A stretch of DNA of 12,813 nt, taken from an uncultured Finegoldia sp. (lineage in GTDB: Bacteria; Bacillota; Clostridia; Tissierellales; Peptoniphilaceae). Made by a program: the position numbers and the translations under genes. The notes under the pieces are model-generated. The model ran no database searches. It was not told the origin of the DNA and was given only the letters and a program-made list of their open reading frames with translations. Of the stretch, positions 6,882 through 12,813 are shown piece by piece (the first letter of the stretch is position 1; the number at the start of each line of letters is the position of its first letter). The DNA is taken from contig NZ_CAAFUQ010000045.1 in assembly GCF_900766215.1 (NCBI RefSeq), forward strand, positions 1-12,813. Reading direction: 5' to 3'.

Positions 6882-8624
6882 TTATCTTAAATCTATTAAA
6901 TTTAATTGAATATTTTTAACATTATTAAAATCATTTATTTCTGGATAATATAGTATATCTATATTAGCATTGCAAGAAATGCTATTCTCTAATTGATTTA
7001 ATGTATTTTCTCCAAATTTTTCAAGTAAATAATTATACTTTTCTATTGCTTCAGAGAACATAATAGCATCTATCGTTTTATTGTTTTTGAGAAGTTTTAA
7101 CTTCAAAACGTTGTTATTCTTTCCTATCATCTTTGCAAAAATAATTTCTATATCCTTATCTCCAAGAATTGGTCTTGGATTATCCTTTCCAAAAGGTCTT
7201 AAAGAATCTATTTTTTCAATCAAATCAAAATCAATCTTATCAACATAAAAACTAGAATCAATAATGATTTTATTAACAAAATCTTCTTGTGTAAGTTTAC
7301 TGTTTTCGTTCACTTTTATTCTAAATTCATCTAATTTAGCTTCATCTATAGATAGTCCACAAGCCATTGGATGCCCACCAAATGAAATAAAAAATTCTCT
7401 GAAAACATCAAATTCATTAAATATATCGTATTCAGGTATACTTCTTCCGGATCCCTTCAATATATTTTGGTTTTCGGATTTTGTTAGTATTAGAGTGGGT
7501 TTGTGGTATTTTTCTTTTATCCTACCAGCAATAATTCCACAAACACTTTCATGAATTCCATCAATATTACAAATCAATATATCATCATTTTTTAATTCAG
7601 TGTTTTCTACTAACTCTACAGCTTTATTAAACCCCTCTTCTGTAAGTTTTTTTCTCTTTTCATTAAGTTCAACTAAAATTTTAGCGTAAGTTTCAACATT
7701 ATTCATGTTTTCATCTCTGAAAAGTTCAACACCTAATTTTGCTGTATCCAATCTTCCAGCTGCATTTATGCATGGTCCAATAATAAATCCCAAACTGTAA
7801 ACATTAACTGCATTTTTAATTCCTGTCATATCTATTAAACACTTTAAGCCGTAATTATCAGTATTATTGATTTCTTCTAAGCCTTTAGTTACAAAATATC
7901 TGTTTTCATCTTTTAAATCCACAATATCACAGACTGTTCCCATAGCTACATATTGAAGTAAATTTTCACATTCAAGCATTCCATATCCTTTTTTAATATT
8001 GATTGCTTGTATTAGTTTATAAGCAACTCCAGCTCCACATAAGCTTTTAAAAGGATATTCACATGATTGTTGTTGTGGATTAACTACGGCATCGGCATTC
8101 GGTATTATTTCTAGATCATCTTTCTTTATCGTTTGGTGATGATCTGTCACAATTATTCTTATTCCATTTGCTTTCGCATAATCACATTGCTCAATGGCGC
8201 TAATACCATTGTCACATGTTATTATTAGGTCTATATTATCTTCGATACATTTGTCAATAATATTATAAGAAATACCGTATCCATCAGTCATTCTATTTGG
8301 AATATCATAGGAAAGCTTATCTGTAAAATAACCAAGACCATCTAATAATGTCATAGTCGATGAATTACCATCTTGATCATAATCGCCTACAATCCTTATA
8401 TTTTTGTTATTTTCAATAGCGTCTATTACTATATCTACAGCCTTATCCATATCTTTCATTAAAAATGGATCATGATATGAGTTTTCGGCGCTAGGATTCA
8501 AAAATGTTTCAAAGTTTTTGATTTCTCTATTTAATAAAATCTTAGCTATTAAAGGATGAATATTGTATTTTGTTGATACTTCACTAAAATTTTTTCCTCT
8601 ATTATTAATTAACCATTTATTCAT
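6882..8624 (-). CDS. recJ: Single-stranded-DNA-specific 5'-3' exonuclease RecJ
   Basis: 580 residues, the size of classical RecJ. It degrades single-stranded DNA from 5' ends in recombinational and mismatch repair, using two Mg/Mn ions. DHH-family motifs appear in order: GDYDQDGNSS (80-89, metal ligands Asp81/83/85), ITCDNG (Asp138), VTDHHQ (Asp161-His162-His163), and the region around VCDIVDL (231-237). The DHHA1 part has GIHESVCGIIAGR (356-368) and SFGGHPMACGLS (414-425). The C-terminal OB-type domain, from about 455, includes LRPFGKDNPRP. Motif I carries Gln84 and Asn87 where Val/Ala and Ile/Ala are more usual; the metal ligands are intact. The ATG at 8624 has a TTTGGAGA ribosome-binding site. 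That site immediately follows the U-tract of a terminator, and no good promoter is visible. Confidence 0.97.
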   Translation of the reverse strand: MNKWLINNRGKNFSEVSTKYNIHPLIAKILLNREIKNFETFLNPSAENSYHDPFLMKDMDKAVDIVIDAIENNKNIRIVGDYDQDGNSSTMTLLDGLGYFTDKLSYDIPNRMTDGYGISYNIIDKCIEDNIDLIITCDNGISAIEQCDYAKANGIRIIVTDHHQTIKKDDLEIIPNADAVVNPQQQSCEYPFKSLCGAGVAYKLIQAINIKKGYGMLECENLLQYVAMGTVCDIVDLKDENRYFVTKGLEEINNTDNYGLKCLIDMTGIKNAVNVYSLGFIIGPCINAAGRLDTAKLGVELFRDENMNNVETYAKILVELNEKRKKLTEEGFNKAVELVENTELKNDDILICNIDGIHESVCGIIAGRIKEKYHKPTLILTKSENQNILKGSGRSIPEYDIFNEFDVFREFFISFGGHPMACGLSIDEAKLDEFRIKVNENSKLTQEDFVNKIIIDSSFYVDKIDFDLIEKIDSLRPFGKDNPRPILGDKDIEIIFAKMIGKNNNVLKLKLLKNNKTIDAIMFSEAIEKYNYLLEKFGENTLNQLENSISCNANIDILYYPEINDFNNVKNIQLNLIDLR

Positions 8625-8639
8625 TTATTATCTCCAAAT

Positions 8640-8686
8640 AAAAAAATGGATTTATAGCTCAAATTTAACATTTAAGCTATAAACCA
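8640..8686 (-). terminator. Intrinsic terminator after yajC
   Basis: The minus strand forms a stem of about 12 bp (TGGTTTATAGCT with AGCTATAAATCCA, one bulged T). It can be extended inward by AAAT/ATTT pairs to a small loop, and seven Ts follow directly. It begins 4 bp past the yajC stop. The + strand also has a T-rich run on the other side of the stem, so the hairpin could work in both directions. It closes the ruvA-yajC transcript, yet recJ starts only 15 bp beyond the U-tract. Confidence 0.88.
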
Positions 8687-8690
8687 ATTT

Positions 8691-9011
8691 TTATTTTTCT
8701 TCATTATCTTCTTTTTTATCAGTTTGTTTGTTTTCTGTTACCTTAGCTGATTTTACATTTGATGCAATAGCATTTTTTACAAATTCAAGTCTTGTTTTTT
8801 GTGATCCTGTTTCTAATATTACACTATCGTCAGTAACTGAAACAATTGTACCTTTAACTCCACCAATTGTAATTACTTCGTCTCCAACTTTTATAGCGTT
8901 TCTCATATCCATAAGTTGTTTTTGTTGTTTTTGTTGTGGACGTATCATCAAAAAATACATTACAGCAAAAAGAGCAATCAAAGGCAATAATGATGCTAAC
9001 ATTTTTGGCAT
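8691..9011 (-). CDS. yajC: Sec translocase accessory protein YajC
   Basis: A 106-residue inner-membrane protein. One N-terminal membrane helix (about 5-23, ending in YFLMIRPQQKQQKQ, the family hallmark) anchors a short cytoplasmic domain with KVGDEVITIGGVKGTIVSV (41-59). A charged, probably disordered Lys/Glu tail follows. YajC associates with SecDF-YidC and helps protein export, though it is usually dispensable. The ATG at 9011 has a textbook AAGGAGGA site 5-6 bases upstream. It lies 23 bp after tgt, its standard partner. In many Clostridia secD and secF follow, but here a terminator and then recJ do, so SecDF must be encoded elsewhere or be absent. Confidence 0.96.
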   Translation of the reverse strand: MPKMLASLLPLIALFAVMYFLMIRPQQKQQKQLMDMRNAIKVGDEVITIGGVKGTIVSVTDDSVILETGSQKTRLEFVKNAIASNVKSAKVTENKQTDKKEDNEEK

Positions 9012-9034
9012 AATAATCCTCCTTAAATATTTAC

Positions 9035-10174
9035 TTATTTAATATTATCACATTTTTGGTGATAATCATAACCATAATTTCTATAGAATTCATCCTTGAA
9101 TTCTAAATATCTATCTTCTTCAATCGATTTTCTAATATTTTCCATTAAATTTATCAAAAATCTCAAATTGTGAATTGATAATAACCTAGCTCCCAAGATT
9201 TCATCTACATTCAATAAATGTCTAATATAAGCTCTTGTATGGTTTTTACATGCATAACAATCACAGTTTTCATCAAGTGGTGAAAAATCATCTTTGTATT
9301 TTGCGTTTTTCACGACTAATTTACCTTTTGAAGTTAAAGCTGTACCATTGCGGGCAATTCTAGTAGGAAGAACACAATCACACATATCAATACCGTGTTC
9401 TACAGCTTCGAACAAATAATCTGGAGTTCCAACGCCCATTAAATATCTAGGTTTATTTTCAGGCATAAAATCAGTAGTAAAATCTAACAAATCTATCATC
9501 ATATCTCTTGGTTCCCCAACTGATAACCCACCAATAGCATATCCTGGTAAGTCGAAATCAATAGTGTTCTTTGCTGAATACTCTCTTAAATCTTTGTACA
9601 TACCGCCTTGAATAATTCCAAACAAATTTTGTTTATCAGTATTTTTGTGATAGTCTTTACACCTTTTAAGCCATCTTAAAGTTCGTTTCATTGAATCTTC
9701 AGTGTATTCATAACTTGCTGGATATGGAACACATTCATCAAAAGCCATCATAATATCAGATCCTAAATCGTTTTGTATTTCCATTGACTTTTCAGGAGAT
9801 ATAAAATGTTTTGATCCATCAATATGACTTCTAAATCGGACTCCTTCTTCAGTAATTTTTCTTGTTTTACTCAAACTAAAAACTTGGAATCCTCCACTGT
9901 CAGTTAGTATTGGTTTGTCCCAATTCATGAATTTATGAAGTCCATCAGCTTTTCTTATTATTTCTTGTCCAGGTTTCAAATATAAATGGTAAGTATTAGA
10001 CAAAATTATTTGAGATCCAATGGATTTTAATTCATCATTATTCATTGCTTTAACAGTAGCTCTTGTGCCAACTGGCATAAATACTGGTGTTTTTATTACA
10101 CCATGATTTGTTTCTATCGTTCCTGTTCTAGCTTTGCATTGAGTGGATTTTTTTTCTAATGTAAATTTAAACAT
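9035..10174 (-). CDS. tgt: Queuine/preQ1 tRNA-guanine transglycosylase
   Basis: 379 residues from the start chosen here. The enzyme swaps guanine-34 of GUN-anticodon tRNAs for preQ1, the step before QueA. Visible marks: ILTDSGGFQVFSL with general-base Asp92; MAFDECVPYP; FGIIQGG; YAIGGLSVGEP; the nucleophile Asp266 in DCVLPTR; and the zinc site Cys304, Cys306, Cys309 and His335 (CDCYAC and SIHN). All catalytic and metal residues are present. An ATG at 10186 is also in frame, but the ATG at 10174 is preferred. The sequence GGAGG, 5 bases before it, overlaps the upstream ATG, and the protein then begins MFKFTLEKKS as in relatives. The gene overlaps queA by 8 bases, so the two are probably translationally coupled. 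Confidence 0.97.
   Translation of the reverse strand: MFKFTLEKKSTQCKARTGTIETNHGVIKTPVFMPVGTRATVKAMNNDELKSIGSQIILSNTYHLYLKPGQEIIRKADGLHKFMNWDKPILTDSGGFQVFSLSKTRKITEEGVRFRSHIDGSKHFISPEKSMEIQNDLGSDIMMAFDECVPYPASYEYTEDSMKRTLRWLKRCKDYHKNTDKQNLFGIIQGGMYKDLREYSAKNTIDFDLPGYAIGGLSVGEPRDMMIDLLDFTTDFMPENKPRYLMGVGTPDYLFEAVEHGIDMCDCVLPTRIARNGTALTSKGKLVVKNAKYKDDFSPLDENCDCYACKNHTRAYIRHLLNVDEILGARLLSIHNLRFLINLMENIRKSIEEDRYLEFKDEFYRNYGYDYHQKCDNIK
9044..9066 (-). repeat. Small hairpin at the 3' end of tgt
   Basis: The minus strand reads ATTATCAC, seven loop bases, GTGATAAT: a perfect 8-bp stem in the last codons of tgt, about 35 bp before the yajC start. No U-tract follows, so it is not a standard terminator. 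It may be chance in AT-rich coding sequence, or a weak pause or stabilising element. Confidence 0.35.
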
Positions 10175-11204
10175 TTTTACCTCCATTTATAAACATGGCA
10201 TCTCCAAAACTGAAAAATCTAAAATCATTTTGTTTTGCCTTTTCGTAAGCATTAAAAATATACTCTTTCTTAGAAAAAGCACTTACTAACATCATCAAAG
10301 TAGATTTTGGTAAATGGAAATTTGTTACTAAACTATCTACAATATAGAATTCAAAACCTGGATAAATAAAAATATCTGTCCAACCACTTTCTGCTACAAG
10401 TTTTGAGTTGTTATTATGAGTTACAGTCTCTAATGTTCTCACACTAGTCGTTCCAACAGCAATAATATTATGACCTAAACTTTTTTGGCGGTTTATTATA
10501 TCAACAGTTTCCTGACTGATACTATAATATTCTGAATGCATGTGATGATCTTTAACGTCATCTACTTTTACCGGTCTAAAAGTACCTAATCCTACATGTA
10601 AAGTCAAAAATACTACGTAAACTCCCTTTTTTTTAATTTTATCCAATAGCTCATTTGTAAAATGTAGCCCAGCTGTTGGGGCAGCTGCACTTCCTTTATG
10701 TTTTGAATAAACTGTTTGATATCTTTCTTTATCATCTAATTTTTCTTTGATATAAGGTGGAAGTGGCATATTTCCAAGCTCATCTAATCTTTCTTCGAAT
10801 ATTCCTTCATATTCAAATTTAATAATTCTTGAACCATCTTCTGTAATATCAACAACTTTAGCACATACACTATCTGAAAACTCTATTATTTGATTTAATT
10901 TCATTTTCTTTCCTGGTTTTACTAAACATTCCCATTTATCTTCGGTTTGTTGTAATAATAAAACCTCTATTTTTTCTTCTTTACCTGGTCTATGTCCAAA
11001 AAGTCTTGCAGGAATAACTCTAGTATTATTGCATACTAGAACATCACCTGGATTTAAATAATCTATTATATTATAAAATTTTTTTATTTCTGTAGCACCA
11101 TTGAATCTATCCATAACCATTAATTTAGATTCATCTCTTTTGTCTAAAGGAGTTTGTGCTATGAATTTTTCATCTAATTCGTAATCAAAATCATCTGTAT
11201 TCAT
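10167..11204 (-). CDS. queA: SAM:tRNA ribosyltransferase-isomerase
   Basis: 345 residues, the usual QueA size. It transfers and isomerises the ribosyl part of S-adenosylmethionine onto preQ1-34 in tRNA, making epoxyqueuosine. Conserved segments: the start DDFDYELDEKFIAQTPLDKR; GDVLVCNNTRVIPARL (53-68); APTAGLHFT (175-183); TLHVGLGTFRPV (201-212); HMHSEYY (221-227); GTTSVRTLE (251-259); and VTNFHLPKSTLMMLVSAF (293-310). The loop before APTAGLHF reads KHKGSAA rather than the more common EPGSVA, a mild variant. The AGAGGTGATC ribosome-binding site upstream of the ATG at 11204 covers the ruvB stop codon. With tgt next to it, the cell handles the preQ1 route of queuosine synthesis; no other que gene lies in the window. 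Confidence 0.97.
   Translation of the reverse strand: MNTDDFDYELDEKFIAQTPLDKRDESKLMVMDRFNGATEIKKFYNIIDYLNPGDVLVCNNTRVIPARLFGHRPGKEEKIEVLLLQQTEDKWECLVKPGKKMKLNQIIEFSDSVCAKVVDITEDGSRIIKFEYEGIFEERLDELGNMPLPPYIKEKLDDKERYQTVYSKHKGSAAAPTAGLHFTNELLDKIKKKGVYVVFLTLHVGLGTFRPVKVDDVKDHHMHSEYYSISQETVDIINRQKSLGHNIIAVGTTSVRTLETVTHNNNSKLVAESGWTDIFIYPGFEFYIVDSLVTNFHLPKSTLMMLVSAFSKKEYIFNAYEKAKQNDFRFFSFGDAMFINGGKNV
10180..10184 (-). promoter_or_regulatory. Ribosome-binding site that fixes the tgt start
   Basis: GGAGG followed by TAAAA and ATG at 10174, inside the last codons of queA. The alternative ATG at 10186 runs straight into this site and has no good site of its own, so it is unlikely to be the start. 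Confidence 0.75.
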
Positions 11205-11213
11205 CTTATAAGA

Positions 11214-12221
11214 TCACCTCTTTTTAACTATATTAAAATGCTTATATGCTTTATCAGTGACAATTCTTCCTCTTGAAGTTCTATTTATAAAACCTATTTG
11301 TAACAAATAAGGTTCATAAACATCTTCAATAGTGATTCTTTCTTCACCAGTGGCTGCGGCAATTGTGTCAACACCAACAGGACCTCCACCAAAATTATTA
11401 ATCATTGTCATAATTATTTTTCTATCTACATAATCGAGCCCGCATTTATCAACTTCTAATAAATTTAAACCACGATTACTTATTTCTTTTGTTATTGTTC
11501 CGTCTGCTTTAACTTCAGCATAGTCTCTAACCCTTTTTAAAAGCCTATTAGCAATTCTAGGAGTTCCTCTACTTCTTCTTGCAATTTCCAAAGCTCCCTC
11601 ATCATCTATGCCAATTCCTAAAACTCCAGCAGATCTAGTTACGATTTTTTTCAAACTTTCAACATCATAAAGTTCCAAATTTAAAAGAACTCCAAATCTA
11701 TCTCTAAGTGGACCTGTTAATTGACCTGATCTTGTTGTAGCTCCAATAAGTGTGAATTTTTCCAAATCAATTCTTAAACTTCTTGCAGAAGGTCCTTTGC
11801 CAACTATTATATCCAAAGCATAATCTTCCATTGCAGGATATAATATTTCTTCAACAGAACGATTTATCCTATGAATTTCATCAATAAACAATACATCATC
11901 TCTTTGCAAATTAGTAAGAATACTTGCCAAATCTGATGGTTTTTCTATTGCAGGACCACTTGTAACTCTTAAATTCACGCCCATTTCATTTGCAATTATA
12001 TGAGCTAAAGTTGTTTTCCCCAATCCAGGAGGTCCATATAAAAGAGCGTGATCCAATGGTTCATTTCTATTTTTAGCAGCTTCGATAAAAATTGATAATT
12101 TGTTTTTTACTTTGTCTTGACCAATATAATCGCTCATCCACTTTGGTCTTAAATTAAAATCAATATCTTCATCAATTTTCGTAAAAGATGCGCCTACAAT
12201 TCTATCATTCTTATCTTCCAT
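11214..12221 (-). CDS. ruvB: Holliday junction branch-migration ATPase RuvB
   Basis: 335 residues, full family length. RuvB forms hexameric rings on the arms of a RuvA-bound Holliday junction and pumps DNA by ATP hydrolysis. Visible AAA+ elements: RPKWMSDYIGQDKVK (26-40); Walker A GPPGLGKT (63-70); Walker B LFIDEIH (111-117); sensor I in GATTRSG (160-166); arginine finger Arg173 in GPLRDRFG; and sensor II in GTPRIANRLL. The C-terminal winged helix holds GGGPVGVDTIAAATGEE and IGFINRTSRGR. Nothing is missing. The ATG at 12221 has a TAGGTGAG ribosome-binding site, and the gene starts 8 bp after ruvA. Its own TGA stop is embedded in the queA ribosome-binding site. Confidence 0.98.
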   Translation of the reverse strand: MEDKNDRIVGASFTKIDEDIDFNLRPKWMSDYIGQDKVKNKLSIFIEAAKNRNEPLDHALLYGPPGLGKTTLAHIIANEMGVNLRVTSGPAIEKPSDLASILTNLQRDDVLFIDEIHRINRSVEEILYPAMEDYALDIIVGKGPSARSLRIDLEKFTLIGATTRSGQLTGPLRDRFGVLLNLELYDVESLKKIVTRSAGVLGIGIDDEGALEIARRSRGTPRIANRLLKRVRDYAEVKADGTITKEISNRGLNLLEVDKCGLDYVDRKIIMTMINNFGGGPVGVDTIAAATGEERITIEDVYEPYLLQIGFINRTSRGRIVTDKAYKHFNIVKKR

Positions 12222-12229
12222 TATCTCAC

Positions 12230-12813
12230 CTACCTGCTACTATCCAAGCTTTTCATCGCTTTTTTCATGATATCTTCAATAGATAAATCCGAAATGTCTG
12301 TATTTTCAATGAAAGCATCTACATCATTTTTAAAATAACCAAGTTGTAATAATGCTTCTCTTGCGAATTCTGAATCATTTGATTTTTTAACATCTTTGTG
12401 AATTGGTGTTTCAGAAGGAATGAAATCTTTTTCGATTTTTTCTTTGAGTTCTAATATAATCCTTGAAGCAGTTTTCTTACCTACTCCAGGAGCTTGAGTC
12501 AAAAGTTTAATGTCATCAGATATTATCGCTGTTTTACATTCGTCAACAGTCATTGTAGATAATATATTCATAGCATATTTAGGTCCTATTGATGTTACAT
12601 TAGTTAATAAGTTAAATAATTCTCGTTCTTTTTGTGAAGAAAATCCGTATAGTATACTGGCATCTTCTCTCTCTACAAATTCGGTATATACCTTGTATTC
12701 ATCAAATGCACTCACACTGTCCCTAAAAAAATCTGTTATAAATATTTTATAACCAATTTTATTATTTTCTAAAACTACGTAGTTTTCATGAACTTCTGTT
12801 ATAACTCCAATAA
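12230..12813 (-). CDS. ruvA: Holliday junction branch-migration subunit RuvA (first few codons beyond the right edge)
   Basis: The frame is open to the edge, giving 193 visible residues of a protein usually near 200, so only about five N-terminal residues are lost. The OB-fold domain I begins IGVITEVHENYVVLENNKIG, which matches the family start. Domain II has two helix-hairpin-helix motifs, SIGPKYA (about 74-80 of the visible part) and APGVGKKTA (about 107-115), which grip the junction backbone. A flexible linker and a C-terminal domain III (REALLQLGYF to the end), which contacts RuvB, follow. An internal GTG at 12713-12715 is not the true start, because conserved OB-fold residues lie upstream. 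The gene is followed by ruvB after 8 bp, the standard ruvAB operon. Confidence 0.96.
   Translation of the reverse strand, partial: IGVITEVHENYVVLENNKIGYKIFITDFFRDSVSAFDEYKVYTEFVEREDASILYGFSSQKERELFNLLTNVTSIGPKYAMNILSTMTVDECKTAIISDDIKLLTQAPGVGKKTASRIILELKEKIEKDFIPSETPIHKDVKKSNDSEFAREALLQLGYFKNDVDAFIENTDISDLSIEDIMKKAMKSLDSSR

Noticed and set aside
7264..7554. A 96-codon plus-strand open frame inside recJ
   Set aside because: Antisense to conserved RecJ motifs, with a composition of complement codons (Ser/Leu/Phe-rich) and no promoter or ribosome-binding site.
8625..8690. Possible SCIFF six-cysteine peptide gene after yajC
   Set aside because: This is a common neighbour in Clostridia, but the gap holds only the terminator and the recJ ribosome-binding site, with no cysteine-rich frame.
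8728..9042. A 104-codon open frame on the plus strand opposite yajC
   Set aside because: It is fully antisense to a well-recognised yajC, has no ribosome-binding site I can see, and its composition mirrors the complement of yajC codons.
1..12813. Defence system, prophage, insertion sequence, CRISPR or toxin-antitoxin module
   Set aside because: All genes are housekeeping except the 56-aa protein. There are no transposases, integrases, direct-repeat arrays, tRNA genes or local changes in base composition.

Overview
The window looks like ordinary core chromosome from a very AT-rich, low-GC Gram-positive bacterium (Bacillota). The order ruvA-ruvB-queA-tgt-yajC-recJ-relA-dtd is characteristic of Clostridia and relatives. 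The protein style (short, Lys/Asn/Ile-rich) and the compressed version of the block suggest an anaerobic coccus of the Tissierellia/Peptoniphilaceae kind (Finegoldia-like), but that placement is an inference with low certainty. Every supported gene lies on the minus strand, so transcription runs from high to low coordinates. No RNA gene, mobile element, CRISPR array, integrase or phage gene was seen.

Upstream block (12813 to 8640): ruvA (its first few codons lie beyond the window edge), ruvB, queA, tgt and yajC are packed with gaps or overlaps of 23 bp or less. They cover Holliday-junction branch migration (RuvAB), queuosine modification of tRNA (Tgt, then QueA) and the Sec accessory protein YajC. 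A strong intrinsic terminator lies 4 bp after yajC.

recJ (8624-6882) starts only 15 bp after the U-tract of that terminator and has no convincing promoter of its own, so how it is expressed is unclear.

Downstream block (6878 to 1): a good sigma-A promoter with an extended -10 sits between recJ and relA. It should drive relA, dtd, a glyoxalase II-like metallo-hydrolase, valS, a previously easy-to-miss 56-codon membrane-protein gene, hpt and a SAM-dependent methyltransferase that runs off the left edge. Three junctions share a single base (TAATG), one more overlaps by 26 bp and one by 8 bp, which suggests translational coupling. The block joins the stringent-response enzyme with tRNA proofreading (Dtd), tRNA charging (ValRS) and purine salvage (Hpt), all linked to amino acid or GTP status.

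No new multi-gene system is visible. The items most worth a second look are the 56-aa small membrane protein gene (789-959), the altered RXKD motif in the (p)ppGpp synthetase, and the terminator abutting recJ. Start-site corrections are given for tgt and ruvA. No intergenic stretch exceeds 300 bp; the longest gap between large genes (815-958) is filled by the small ORF.
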